Program-made: the position numbers and the translations under genes | Part shown: positions 1 to 11,742 of the stretch, piece by piece | How the letters are laid out: every line of letters starts with the position of its first letter | Position numbering within the stretch: position 1 is the stretch's first letter | Origin: JBQLZQ01 sp052168355 | GTDB lineage: Bacteria; Pseudomonadota; Alphaproteobacteria; DSM-16000; Inquilinaceae | Assembly: GCA_052168355.1 (NCBI GenBank) | Contig: JBQLZQ010000006.1 | Span: forward strand, 15,005 to 79,004 | Length of the DNA: 64,000 nt | Direction of reading: 5' to 3' | Notes under the pieces: model-generated | Told to the model about the DNA's origin: nothing | The model's input: the letters and a program-made list of their open reading frames with translations, nothing else | The model's database searches: none

Positions 1-645
1 CGCCGCCGCCGCGGCGATCGGCGCCAGGGGCAGGGCCAGCGCCAGTATGCCCCCCAGCAATAGCAGATGGGGGCGCGCCGGCAAGCCGGCAACGGCCGCG
101 TCCACCGACGCGGCGCCGAAGATCAGCACCGGTACCGCCAGCGGCAGCACCAGCAGCCCCAGCAAGGCCCCCCCGCGCCGGGACCCCAGCGTCAGGGCCG
201 CGCCCATGGCGCCGATCAGGCTCAGGCTGGGGGTGCCCAGGGCCAGGCTTGCCATCAGCACCCACAGGGCATGGGTCGGCAGGTTCATCAGCAGCGCCAG
301 CACCGGGGCGGCCAGGATCAGCGGCACCCCGGTGATCAGCCAATGGGCGACGATCTTGGCCAGGGCCACGGCCTCCAGCGGCAACGGCGACAGGGCCAGG
401 AGGTCCAGGGCGCCGTCCTCGTGATCGGCGACGAACAGCCGCTCCAGCGACAGCAGCGCCGCCAACAGCGCCGCCACCCACACCGTGCCGCCGGCGATCC
501 GCGCCAGGACCGCCTGTTCCGGTCCGATGGCCAGCGGGAACAGGGCCACGGCGACGACAAAGAAGCCAAGCACGGCGCCGGCGTCGCTGCCCGACCGCAG
601 GGCCAGGCGAATGTCCCGCCCGATCAGCCGCAGGACAGCTCTCAC
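1..645 (-). CDS. ccmB: Heme exporter protein CcmB (3' end cut by window edge)
   Basis: Membrane subunit of the CcmAB(CD) ABC transporter of cytochrome c maturation system I, acting in the inner membrane. The frame reads leftward from a GTG at 645 and stays open to base 1, giving 215 codons. CcmB is normally about 220 residues, so only a few C-terminal residues are missing. The translation opens MRAVLRLIGRDIRLALRSG and carries the typical cytoplasmic segment around FVADHEDGALDLLALSPLPL. Long hydrophobic stretches such as GFFVVAVALFPLAIG fit membrane helices. The GTG overlaps the ccmA stop (GTGA), so the two are translationally coupled. No other start gives this N-terminus. Confidence 0.9.
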   Translation of the reverse strand, partial: MRAVLRLIGRDIRLALRSGSDAGAVLGFFVVAVALFPLAIGPEQAVLARIAGGTVWVAALLAALLSLERLFVADHEDGALDLLALSPLPLEAVALAKIVAHWLITGVPLILAAPVLALLMNLPTHALWVLMASLALGTPSLSLIGAMGAALTLGSRRGGALLGLLVLPLAVPVLIFGAASVDAAVAGLPARPHLLLLGGILALALPLAPIAAAAA

Positions 646-1319
646 CCGTCGTCCTCCAGATCGGCGACCGTCGGCGCGTAGGCGCCGATATCCAGCGTGT
701 CGGCGTGGTCCAGCCGGACCGGCACATGGGTCGCCAGGATCACGGCACCGCCCCGACCCCGATGGCGGGCCATGGCGTCCTCCAGCCGCGCGGTCGACGG
801 CTCGTCCAGCCCGGCGGTCGGTTCATCCAGCAGCCACAGGCGCGACGGCGCGGCCAGAAGCCTGGACAGCGCCACGCGCCGCCGCTGCCCGGCCGACAGG
901 TACCGGCCGGGGATATGGGCCAATGCACCGATCCCAAGCGCTTCCAGCGCCAGCAGGGCCCGCGCGCGCGCTTCCCGGCCGTCGGACAGCGCGGCCCAGA
1001 ACGCCACATCTTCCAGGGCGGTCAGCCCGGCCTTGACGCCGTCCCGGTGACCGACATAGCCGATGGCCGGCGGTTCGCCGTCGGCTTCGGGGCCGCACAG
1101 CCAATCGATGGTTCCGGCGGCGGGCGCCAGAAACCCGGCCAAAAGACGCAGCAGCGACGATTTCCCGCTGCCGTTGGGCCCCGTCAGGATCAGGGCGCCG
1201 CCAGGCTCGACCCGAAACGACAGGCGGTTGAACACGGTCCGGCCGCCGCGCCGGCACGCCAGCCCGTGCCCCGCCACCAGGCCGCCGTCCATGGCCGCCG
1301 CTTTGCTTGTCCCGTTCAT
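642..1319 (-). CDS. ccmA: Heme exporter ATP-binding protein CcmA
   Basis: ATPase of the CcmAB(CD) transporter, which drives release of holo-CcmE during c-type cytochrome assembly. Read from the ATG at 1319 it is 225 residues, close to the family norm of about 205-220. It shows Walker A GPNGSGKSS, an ABC signature in the form LSAGQRRRVALSRLL, Walker B LWLLDEPTAGLD and the switch histidine in ILATHVP. An upstream in-frame ATG at 1376 would add 19 residues with no family similarity. A later ATG at 1292 would also leave a complete ABC domain, so the exact start is uncertain. The gene overlaps ccmB by a few bases. Confidence 0.93.
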   Translation of the reverse strand: MNGTSKAAAMDGGLVAGHGLACRRGGRTVFNRLSFRVEPGGALILTGPNGSGKSSLLRLLAGFLAPAAGTIDWLCGPEADGEPPAIGYVGHRDGVKAGLTALEDVAFWAALSDGREARARALLALEALGIGALAHIPGRYLSAGQRRRVALSRLLAAPSRLWLLDEPTAGLDEPSTARLEDAMARHRGRGGAVILATHVPVRLDHADTLDIGAYAPTVADLEDDG

Positions 1320-1467
1320 GGGCGCTGCTATACCATGCCGGCGGGCGAAGCCAAGACCGCCCCCAAGGCCGGACACGAAATCGTCAATCCGCGCATTTCT
1401 CGCATGACGGGCGCGACGTTATCGCGCATATCGGTTCGATGTCTGTGCGATTCAGCGTTCCGATCCC

Positions 1468-2340
1468 GTGAGTCCGTCGTCCGACGACCGGATCCTCCGC
1501 CGGCCCATGGGGCTGACCGTCGGGGGACACGGTCTCTACGCAGAATGGCTGGAACCGGCGGACGGCCCGGTTCCCGGCGCACCGCCTCTGGTCTTTCTCC
1601 ATGAAGGGCTGGGCAGCGTCGCCCAATGGACAGACCGGCGCGGCCTGGACGTGCCGGCGACGCTGGTCGCCGCGACGGGCAGCCCGGCCCTGGTCTATGA
1701 CCGTCTGGGGTTCGGCCGGTCCGACCCGTTGCCCGGCCCGCGCCGGCCCGATTATCTGTACGACGAGGCGTGGCAGACCCTGCCGGCCGTGCTGGATCAG
1801 GCCGGCATCGACCGCGCGCTTCCGGTCGGCCATTCCGACGGGGCGACGATCGCGCTGCTGTTCGCCGCCCGTTTTCCCGACCGCGCCGCCGCCCTGGTGG
1901 GCGAGGCGGCGCACGTGTTCGTCGAGGACGTGACCCTGGACGGCATCCGCGACGCAAGCCGCCGCTACCGCGCCAGTAACGGCACGCTCAAGGCGGCGCT
2001 GACCCGGTATCACGGGACCAAGACCGATGCGACCTTCGCCGGATGGGCCGATGTGTGGCTGGAGCCGGAGTTTCGCGCCTTCGACATGGTCGACCGGCTG
2101 GCGGCCATCGCCTGTCCGGTGTTCGCCCTGCAGGGCGACGGCGACGAGTATGGCAGCCCCGCCCAGCTGACCGCCATCCGCGATGGCGTGTCGGGACCCG
2201 TGGAGACGTGGCTGGTGCCGCGGTGCCGCCATGTGCCCCATTTCCAGGCGGCCGACCGGGTGCTGCCCCGGATCGCCGCGTTCGTGCGGCGCATGGCCGA
2301 CGCCGATGCCGGCATCCGGCCGCCGGCAAGGGACGTTTGA
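1468..2340 (+). CDS. Alpha/beta hydrolase
   Basis: A 290-residue alpha/beta-hydrolase-fold enzyme of unknown substrate. The oxyanion-hole region reads FLHEGLGS, the nucleophile elbow is GHSDG (Ser nucleophile; Asp at the usually small fourth position), and a late Asp (GDGDEYG) and His (CRHVPHFQ) complete a plausible triad. GHSDG-type elbows occur in many small esterases and lactonases, so no reaction is claimed. The GTG at 1468 is the first start and has no strong ribosome-binding site; an ATG at 1507 is the main alternative. It is divergent from ccmA and followed about 110 bp later by acnA on the same strand, probably as a separate unit. Confidence 0.8.
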   Translation: MSPSSDDRILRRPMGLTVGGHGLYAEWLEPADGPVPGAPPLVFLHEGLGSVAQWTDRRGLDVPATLVAATGSPALVYDRLGFGRSDPLPGPRRPDYLYDEAWQTLPAVLDQAGIDRALPVGHSDGATIALLFAARFPDRAAALVGEAAHVFVEDVTLDGIRDASRRYRASNGTLKAALTRYHGTKTDATFAGWADVWLEPEFRAFDMVDRLAAIACPVFALQGDGDEYGSPAQLTAIRDGVSGPVETWLVPRCRHVPHFQAADRVLPRIAAFVRRMADADAGIRPPARDV

Positions 2341-2449
2341 TCGGCGGCCCGAAAACCGCTACATCATCGCCCGAGAGGCGCACCGCGCCGTCCGATCCCG
2401 TCAACGGTGCCCCAGGCCACGGTCTGCGGCGCGAAGGAGGACCAGGCCC

Positions 2450-5155
<2,706 letters not shown>

Positions 5156-5844
5156 CGGGACGGCTTCGACGGTCGCCGAGGGGCTGCGGTGCGATGGCTT
5201 CCCGGCAACGCTAAAGTCATCTTTGTGCGTTGACCCCGGATCAAGTCCGGGGATCGCGTCTCTGTTTTTTAGCGTCTCCGCCCGACGGCTCTCTCGGCGA
5301 GCCCCGGACTTGATCCGGGGCCTCTGCACGTCGGCGCGGCCGCGAGAGACGCCAGCGGCGCCGTCTTGCATGGACCCCGGCTCAAGGCCGGGGATCGTGT
5401 CACCCATCGCGTCGCTGCCTGTCTTGAGGCGTCTCCGCTTGACGCCTCTCGCGGCGAGCCCCGGACCCCGATCCGGGGCCTCTGCATGTCGGCGCGGCCG
5501 CGAGACACGCCAACGGCGCCGTCTTGCATGGACCCCGGCTCAAGGCCGGGGATCGTGTCTCTGTTTTTTAGCGTCTCCGCCCGACGGCTCTCTCGGCGAG
5601 CCCCGGACTTGATCCGGGGCCTCTGCACGTCGGCGCGGCCGCGAGAGACGCCAGCGGCGCCGTCTTGCATGGACCCCGGCTCAAGGCCGGGGATCGTGTC
5701 ACCCATCGCGTCGCTACCTGTCTTGGGGCGTCTCCGCCCGACGGCTCTCGCGGCGCGATCTGCCGGACGTCCTTTCACCGAAGCGTGAAGCGACGCGACC
5801 GGTCGTGTCTCGCCGGCCACGGGCATCGGTGTCATCTTGAGATC
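5156..5844. repeat. Intergenic array of palindromic (REP-like) repeats
   Basis: This 689 bp gap between acnA and the DUF1223 gene holds no credible gene. It contains alternating palindromic units of the type ACCCCGGATCAAGTCCGGGG (from 5232) and GGACCCCGGCTCAAGGCCGG (from 5372, 5530 and 5671), each near-perfect inverted repeats around CCCCGG/CCGGGG. A segment of about 180 bp beginning near 5250 recurs almost unchanged 299 bp downstream, for example the TCTGTTTTTTAGCG block at 5261 and 5560. A more diverged copy lies between. Such CCGGATCAAGTCCGG palindromes are familiar dispersed repeats of alphaproteobacterial genomes. Open frames on both strands here are by-products of the repetition. Confidence 0.85.
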
Positions 5845-6564
5845 ATGCGCAGTCTGATCGCCGTTGCCGCCGTCCTGCTCGCCGCCCTGGGCACGGCCGC
5901 CCGCGCCGCCGATGCCGGCCCCACCGTCGTCGAGCTGTTCACCAGCCAGGGCTGTTCGTCGTGCCCGCCGGCCGATCGGTTGCTGGTCGAGTTGGCGGAG
6001 CGGGAGGACGTCATCGCCCTTGGCTTTCATGTCGATTATTGGGACCATATCGGCTGGCCGGACCCGTTCGGCCTGGCCGAGGCGACGGCGCGCCAGCGGG
6101 CCTATGGGCGGTGGCTGGGGCACCGCAGCGTGTTCACGCCCCAGATGATCATTGACGGCGCCGTCTCGGCGGTCGGCTCGCGCGGCCACGAGGTGCTGCC
6201 GGCCATCGCCGAGGCGCCGGCGGTGCGGACGCCGCGCGTGCCGGTGACGCTGACGCCCGAAGGCGCCGACCGTCTGTCGGTGCGGGTGGGGCCCGGACCG
6301 GCGCCCGGTGACGGTGCCCAGATTGTGCTGATCCGCTATGACGCCGCCCATGCGACGGCGGTCGGCCGGGGCGAAAACCGCGGCCGCACCCTGACCAATG
6401 CCCATGTGGTGCGGTCGATCGCGCCGATCGGCGTGTGGCGCGGGGAACCGGTGACCCTGACCGTGCCGGCACCCCCGTCGGCGGATCCGGGAGGCTTCGT
6501 CGTTCTGGTCCAGCCGGACCGGATGGGCCCCATTCTGGGGGCTGCCCGCCTGTCGGTGAATTAG
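5845..6564 (+). CDS. Secreted DUF1223 family protein (thioredoxin-fold-like)
   Basis: A 239-residue exported protein. The N-terminus MRSLIAVAAVLLAALGTAARA is a clear Sec signal peptide, which fixes the ATG at 5845; the frame is open upstream only through the repeat array. The mature part starts with ELFTSQGCSSCPPADRLL, the DUF1223 hallmark with a CxxC pair like a thioredoxin-fold redox site. It continues with the family's conserved HVDYWDHIGWPDPF and FTPQMIIDGA motifs. The family has no established function; a periplasmic thiol-redox role is an inference from the CxxC. It is monocistronic and convergent with htpG. Confidence 0.88.
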   Translation: MRSLIAVAAVLLAALGTAARAADAGPTVVELFTSQGCSSCPPADRLLVELAEREDVIALGFHVDYWDHIGWPDPFGLAEATARQRAYGRWLGHRSVFTPQMIIDGAVSAVGSRGHEVLPAIAEAPAVRTPRVPVTLTPEGADRLSVRVGPGPAPGDGAQIVLIRYDAAHATAVGRGENRGRTLTNAHVVRSIAPIGVWRGEPVTLTVPAPPSADPGGFVVLVQPDRMGPILGAARLSVN

Positions 6565-6596
6565 CGCAAGGCCCCTCCTCCGGTCTACGAGACCAG

Positions 6597-8522
6597 CTAC
6601 GAAACCAGGCCGCGCTCCAGCGCCTGGGCCAGACGGCGGGCGAAGGCGGCGGGGTCGGGGATCGGCTCGCCTTCCACGATGCGCGCCTGATCCAGCATCA
6701 GCAGGGCCGCATCGCGCACCTGGTCGCCGCCGTCCTTGCCGCCGGCCACCGCCGCCAGCCGCCGGATCAGCGGATGGGTGGGATTGACCTCCAGAACCCG
6801 CCGCGACGTGCGGTCGAGCTGCTTGTGCTGTTTGAGCAGCCGCTCCAGATGCAGGTCCAGGTCGCCTTCGTCGGCCACCAGACAGACCGCGCTCTCGGTC
6901 AGCCGTTCCGACGCCCGGACATCCTTGACCTCGTCCCTCAGAGCGTCACGCATCCGCCCGATCAGGGCGTCGACCGTATCGGTCTCGGCGGCGGCCTTGT
7001 CCTTCGTTTCGTCCTTGGCCGCTTCGGCGCCGCCAATAGGCTCGATCTTCGACAGATCGGCGGTGCCGCGGGTGACCGACTTGAACGGCTTGTCCTTGAA
7101 CTGGCCGACGGCCGGCACCCAGAACTCATCCACCGGGTCGGTCATCAGCAGGACCTCGACGCCGCGTGCGCGAAACCCTTCCAACTGCGGCGACTGGCGC
7201 AGCGCCGCCTCGTCGTTGCCATTGACGTAGAAGATGGAATCCTGCCCCGGCTTCATGCGCTCGATATAGGAGTCCAGGCCGACCCAGCCCTCGGCCTCGG
7301 TGCTGCGGAACCTTGTCAGGTTCAATAACGCGTCCCGGTGTTCCAGGGCCTCGTACAACCCCTCCTTCAACACCGGTCCGAACTGCTGCCAGAAGGTGTC
7401 GTAATCGCCGTCCTCCGCGGCCGCCTTGCGGCCCAACTCCGCCAGCAGCCGCTTGGTCACGCCTTGGCGGATCTTGGTCACCAGCGGGTTGTTCTGCAGC
7501 ATCTCGCGGCTGATGTTCAGCGGCAGATCCTCGGAATCGATGATGCCCCGCAGGAACCGCAGATAGGGCGGCACCAGCCCGTCGGCGCCGTCGCCAACAA
7601 AGACCCGCCGCACATACAGCTTCACGTGATGCTTGCGTTCGGGCGCGTACAGATCGAACGGCTGGGTGCCGGGCACATACAGGAGGGCGGTGTATTCCAG
7701 CACGCCCTCTGCCCGGTAATGCAGCGTTGCCCACGGATCGTCGAACGCATGGGCCACGTGGTGGTAGAACTCCTTGTAGTCGTCGGCGGAAATCTCGGCC
7801 TTGGGCCGGGTCCACAGGGCCGAGGCGCGGTTGATCTGCTCGTCCGTCTCGCCGGCCAGAACGATCGGCACCGCCACATGGTCCGAGTAGGATTTGACGA
7901 TGTGGCGCAGCCGGTCCGGTTGCAGGAATTCCGTTTCGTCGGCGGCCAGATGCAGGACCACAATGGTGCCCCGCGGCACATCGGGCGCCTCGTCGACGGT
8001 GAACGCGCCCTTGCCGTCCGACACCCAGCGGTGGCCCTGGCTTTCGCCGGCCCTGCGGCTCGACACCTCGACCGTGTCGGCGACCATGAAGGCGGAATAG
8101 AAGCCGACGCCGAACTGGCCGATCAGGGCCGTATCCTTGCGGGCGTCGCCGCTGAGCGTGTTCATGAAGGCCAGGGTGCCGGACCGGGCGATGGTGCCCA
8201 GATTGTCGATCAGGTCCGACCGGCTCATGCCGATGCCGTTGTCGGAAACGGTCAGGGTCCGGGCCGCCTCGTCGGGCCGCAGCACGATGCGATAGCCGTC
8301 CTCCGCCCCGTCCTTGTCGGCGGCCAAGGCCGGATCGGTCAGCGCGGCGTGGCGGTGCCGGTCGCAGGCGTCCGAGGCGTTGGAGATCAGCTCGCGCAGA
8401 AAAACCTCTTTCTGGCTGTAGAGCGATTTGGCCACGATTTCCAGCAGCCGGGACACTTCCGCCTGAAAGACATGGGTTTCCGCGCCCGGCGCCCCGTCGG
8501 TCGCGGCGTTGGTCTGGATCAT
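6597..8522 (-). CDS. htpG: Molecular chaperone HtpG (bacterial Hsp90)
   Basis: Cytosolic ATP-dependent Hsp90 chaperone of 641 residues. The GHKL ATPase domain shows FLRELISNASDACDR (general-base Glu and Mg-binding Asn), DNGIGM, and a lid glycine motif GQFGVGFYSAFMVA. The middle domain motif LPLNISREMLQ is intact, and the C-terminal dimerisation domain extends to the end. The start at 8522 (MIQTNAATDG) is preferred over an upstream ATG at 8600 because Hsp90 similarity begins shortly after it. The ribosome-binding site is weak (GATGAAG). Heat-shock control is plausible given a nearby promoter-like sequence and rpoH elsewhere in the window. Confidence 0.97.
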   Translation of the reverse strand: MIQTNAATDGAPGAETHVFQAEVSRLLEIVAKSLYSQKEVFLRELISNASDACDRHRHAALTDPALAADKDGAEDGYRIVLRPDEAARTLTVSDNGIGMSRSDLIDNLGTIARSGTLAFMNTLSGDARKDTALIGQFGVGFYSAFMVADTVEVSSRRAGESQGHRWVSDGKGAFTVDEAPDVPRGTIVVLHLAADETEFLQPDRLRHIVKSYSDHVAVPIVLAGETDEQINRASALWTRPKAEISADDYKEFYHHVAHAFDDPWATLHYRAEGVLEYTALLYVPGTQPFDLYAPERKHHVKLYVRRVFVGDGADGLVPPYLRFLRGIIDSEDLPLNISREMLQNNPLVTKIRQGVTKRLLAELGRKAAAEDGDYDTFWQQFGPVLKEGLYEALEHRDALLNLTRFRSTEAEGWVGLDSYIERMKPGQDSIFYVNGNDEAALRQSPQLEGFRARGVEVLLMTDPVDEFWVPAVGQFKDKPFKSVTRGTADLSKIEPIGGAEAAKDETKDKAAAETDTVDALIGRMRDALRDEVKDVRASERLTESAVCLVADEGDLDLHLERLLKQHKQLDRTSRRVLEVNPTHPLIRRLAAVAGGKDGGDQVRDAALLMLDQARIVEGEPIPDPAAFARRLAQALERGLVS

Positions 8523-8556
8523 GGTCGCTTCATCCCTTGGCAGTATGATCGTCCGT

Positions 8557-8606
8557 GCCCCCTTGGGGGCGCGGGTGATATGTGCAGCCGGGGCCGCCAC
8601 CGCAAG
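8557..8606 (-). promoter_or_regulatory. Possible heat-shock promoter and leader hairpin of htpG
   Basis: Upstream of htpG, the minus strand shows a CCTTG element (plus 8603-8607) and, about 18-20 bases downstream, CACATATCA (plus 8576-8584). This loosely resembles an alphaproteobacterial RpoH promoter (CTTG then a CYTAT-type -10). Between that -10 and the start codon is a perfect hairpin, GCCCCC-AA-GGGGGC when read on the minus strand (8557-8570), which would lie in the 5' leader. The match to consensus is partial and no transcript evidence exists. Confidence 0.3.
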
Positions 8607-8635
8607 GGTTTAGGCCGGTAGCGGACGGTGCCCGC

Positions 8636-10120
8636 CTACCGCATCATCTCCAGCAGCGGCGCCACATCGGTGCCGTTGAGCGTGGCCTGGCCCGAGGGCA
8701 GCACGACGATGTCATAGCGTCGCGCGGGGTTGCCGGTGGCGTCGGTGGCTTCCGCGCCCAGGGCGGAGAACAGGGTCAGTGCCTGAACCGTTTCCTCCTC
8801 GTCCGGCCCCATGCCCTGGAAGGTTTCGATCAGGGCCTCCATGCCCGTGAATAGGATCGTCACGTCCGCGGTCACACCGAACGCGGCGGACGGATCGGGC
8901 CGGACCACGCCGGTCGCGTCGAAACGGGAGGTTTCGTTGACGACCAGGACCCGGTCGATGGCCAGCACGCTGCCGGCTTCCATCACCGCCGCCTGCAATG
9001 TCATGCCAATCATCGCCATGGCCATCTCCGGATCGGTTCCAGCCGAGCCTTCGATGGCGTCGGCCAGCCCATCGAACAGGATGTCGGCGGGAAGGTCACT
9101 CAGACGTAACGCGATGCGCGATTCGATAGGAGCGAGGCCCGCCGGAAGACCCTCGGGCACGAGACCCCGCGCGTCTCCTGCGTCGAAGGTCACGGAGACT
9201 GCGGATCGATCGGTATCGAGATCGGTCATCGCCATCGCCAGGGACATATCGGGAACCACCCAACGTTCGCCGTCTACTTCCATCACGAGCCCCGATATCC
9301 CGTAGAACACGGATGCGCCACCCACGAATTCAGGGATCATGCGCATTGCCGCGGAAAGCGATGCAATCTGACGTGTAGAAAAGTCACCGGATGAGGTTGA
9401 TCCCGCTCCGTCGCCTACGGCCTGAGTTTGCAAGTCGGCCATCATCTGCGCCAGCCTTTCGATGGACGCTCGCTGATAACCGCCTTCCATCAATATTTCA
9501 GCCACGCGCAGGGTGTTACCGCCGTCGTGGGGTTGAACGGTCAGACCGGCGATCCGCACGTCTCCCATAATGTCGAACCGGTCCGGTTCGACCCTGTCGT
9601 AGTCGCTGAAGCTGGTAATGCTATCCAGCCGCGCCAACACGCGATTGGTGGTGGATGCGAGGATGACCTCGGTGAGCGCGAAATCGGATTGTATGACGTT
9701 TTCTATCGACGGGACGACCACGGCGCTGCCGCGCTGATCGCCGAACGTCAGCGCCATGGGCGGTTCACCGATCAATTGGATCGGGATCGTGTCGGGGAGG
9801 GTCCACGAAAGGTCGTACCAGCCGTCGTCGCGCGGCGCGATGTACAGGACGATATCTCCGATGGTGATGATGTCCCCGCCGTCTGTCTCGACCACGATAT
9901 CAGGGATCGTCGCGTCGTACCCGTCACTGCCCGGAGTGACGGAGACCCGCCCAATGGACAGAGCCCCCTCCGCTTCTGGACCGGCGGCGCGGGCGATGTA
10001 GCTCTTGATCGCCAGGCGGATCTCGTCCGCCCCTTCGGTAGTGATCTCGGGCGCGGCCATGGCCGGCGGGATGGAAAAAGCGCAGAAAAAGGCCGCGCAG
10101 ATGGTTATTTTGCGTCTCAT
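8636..10120 (-). CDS. Secreted protein of unknown function, tandem paralogue 1
   Basis: I do not recognise this 494-residue protein securely. It resembles in general layout the large secreted DUF2125-type proteins of Alphaproteobacteria. A Sec signal peptide ends near AFSIPPAMA/APEIT, so the product is probably periplasmic. The ATG at 10120 has a GGGAGAG ribosome-binding site upstream. The sequence is acidic and rich in short beta-like segments (VSVTPGSDGYDATIPDI, GDIVLYIAPRDDGWYDLSW). It is a tandem duplicate of the next gene upstream, with the same length and near-identical ends but a strongly diverged middle (about residues 140-300). The gap is only 35 bp, so the pair is probably co-transcribed. 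Confidence 0.75.
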   Translation of the reverse strand: MRRKITICAAFFCAFSIPPAMAAPEITTEGADEIRLAIKSYIARAAGPEAEGALSIGRVSVTPGSDGYDATIPDIVVETDGGDIITIGDIVLYIAPRDDGWYDLSWTLPDTIPIQLIGEPPMALTFGDQRGSAVVVPSIENVIQSDFALTEVILASTTNRVLARLDSITSFSDYDRVEPDRFDIMGDVRIAGLTVQPHDGGNTLRVAEILMEGGYQRASIERLAQMMADLQTQAVGDGAGSTSSGDFSTRQIASLSAAMRMIPEFVGGASVFYGISGLVMEVDGERWVVPDMSLAMAMTDLDTDRSAVSVTFDAGDARGLVPEGLPAGLAPIESRIALRLSDLPADILFDGLADAIEGSAGTDPEMAMAMIGMTLQAAVMEAGSVLAIDRVLVVNETSRFDATGVVRPDPSAAFGVTADVTILFTGMEALIETFQGMGPDEEETVQALTLFSALGAEATDATGNPARRYDIVVLPSGQATLNGTDVAPLLEMMR

Positions 10121-10155
10121 CAGACTCTCCCGAAAACGGCCCGGCGGGACATGGC

Positions 10156-11640
10156 CTATGGCAACATGCCCAGCAGGGGCGCCATATCGGTGCCGTTGAG
10201 GGTGGCCCGTCCCGACGGCAGGACGACGATGTCGTAGCGCCGGGCGGGGTTGCCGGCGGCGTCGGTGCTTTCCGCGCCTAGGGCGGAGAACAGGGTCAAA
10301 ACCTGGACCGTTTCCTCGTCGTCCGGCCACATGCCCTGGAAGGTTTCGATCAGCGCGTCCATGCCGGTGAAAAGAATCGTCACGTCCGCGGTGACGCCGA
10401 ACGCGGCGGCCTGATCGGGCCGGACCACGCCGGTCGCGTCGAAACGGGAGGTTCCGTTGACGACCAGGACCCGGTCGATGGCCAGTTCGCTGCCCGCCTC
10501 CATCATGGCCTCGTGCAGCATCAGGCCCAGCATGGGCATGACGACTGCTGGGTCGTTCCCGACGGAATCCTCGATGGCGTCGGCCAGGCCGTCGAACAGG
10601 GTCTGGGTGGGCAGGTCGCTCAACCGCAGGTCGAGCCGCGATTGGGTGGGGGCCAGTCCGGCGGGGGTACCCGGCGGCATCATGCCACCGGTATCGCCGA
10701 CATCCAGCGTCATGGACAGGGTCGATCGGTCGGAGTTCAGGTCGGTCGCCGCCATCGCCAGGATCGTGTCGGCTACCGTCATGGGCGCGCCTTCGACATC
10801 GATGACGAGACCGGATACAGCGTAGGACATCGCCGCGCCGGCGATCGCCGACGGGAGGTCGCGGAGGATCTGGCCCATTGCCGTCCGTTCGGCGTCTGTC
10901 ACCACGTCACCGGAGCGTGAAGGGTTGGCCGGGATGTCCGCCAAAATCTCCCGGTAGATCTGGGCTATGGCTCCCATGCGGCGAACGGACATCCCCTTGT
11001 ACTCAACATCCAGGGTCAGGTCTGCCAGCGCGATCAATTCTGTACGGCCGGGCAATTGTACCGAAAGACCCGACGCGCGCACCGTTGCGAACTGGTCGTA
11101 GATGTCCGGACTGGTTTCCTCGTAGTCACCGTCCATCGACAGCGAGCGCATCCGGACGATTTCACCGTCGGTTTCCGAGGTAATGGCGACATCGGTCAGG
11201 GCGGCGTCCATGGCCAAGAAATTTCCGATGGACGGGACGACCACGGCGCTGCCGCGCTGATCGCCGAACGTCAGCGCCATGGGCGGCTCGCCGGCCAGTT
11301 GGATCGGGATCGTATCAGGCAAAATCCACGATAAGTCGTACCAGCCATCGTCACGCGGTCCGATATCCAGAACGATGTCGCCAACAGTGATCACATCGCC
11401 CTCGTCGGTGACGACCATGATATCGGGGATCGTCGCGTCGTACCCGTCACTGCCCGGGGTTACGGAAACCTGCCCGATCGACAGATACCCCTCCGCTTCC
11501 GAACCGGCGGCGCGGGCGACATAGCTCTTGATCCCCAGGCGGATCTCGTCCGCCCCTTCGGCGGTGATCTCGGGCGCGGCCATGGCCGGGGCCAGGGCGA
11601 GGGCCACGGGCAGGGCGGCGAAGAGGGGCAGGGCGCGCAT
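10156..11640 (-). CDS. Secreted protein of unknown function, tandem paralogue 2
   Basis: The upstream member of the duplicated pair, also exactly 494 residues. It has signal peptide MRALPLFAALPVALALAPAMA and mature start APEITAEGADEIRLGIKSY. The ATG at 11640 is supported by a GGGAGA ribosome-binding site and by the signal peptide; the frame stays open far upstream on this strand only because it runs opposite the helicase gene. It shares with its neighbour the blocks GEPPMALTFGDQRGSAVVVPS, AIDRVLVVN, SRFDATGVVRPD and FGVTADVTILFTGM. Function is unknown; a DUF2125-like relation is a guess. It is divergent from the helicase gene, so a promoter must lie in 11641-11742. Confidence 0.75.
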   Translation of the reverse strand: MRALPLFAALPVALALAPAMAAPEITAEGADEIRLGIKSYVARAAGSEAEGYLSIGQVSVTPGSDGYDATIPDIMVVTDEGDVITVGDIVLDIGPRDDGWYDLSWILPDTIPIQLAGEPPMALTFGDQRGSAVVVPSIGNFLAMDAALTDVAITSETDGEIVRMRSLSMDGDYEETSPDIYDQFATVRASGLSVQLPGRTELIALADLTLDVEYKGMSVRRMGAIAQIYREILADIPANPSRSGDVVTDAERTAMGQILRDLPSAIAGAAMSYAVSGLVIDVEGAPMTVADTILAMAATDLNSDRSTLSMTLDVGDTGGMMPPGTPAGLAPTQSRLDLRLSDLPTQTLFDGLADAIEDSVGNDPAVVMPMLGLMLHEAMMEAGSELAIDRVLVVNGTSRFDATGVVRPDQAAAFGVTADVTILFTGMDALIETFQGMWPDDEETVQVLTLFSALGAESTDAAGNPARRYDIVVLPSGRATLNGTDMAPLLGMLP

Positions 11641-11742
11641 GGTCGGGATCTCCCACAAGAACCGGCCGGGCCGGGCGATCCTGCGAAGGCGAACCGCCTT
11701 ATCGTCATAGCCGCAACCTTGCAATACGGCAATGAACCATCC

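Noticed and set aside
5229..5720. CRISPR array
   Set aside because: Units are palindromic, alternate in orientation, and have repeated rather than unique spacers; no cas genes are present.
5269..6405. Long minus-strand frame with repeated peptides (GLEPGSMQDGA-like)
   Set aside because: It is the translation of the palindromic DNA repeats and the antisense of the DUF1223 gene; no ribosome-binding site or family similarity.
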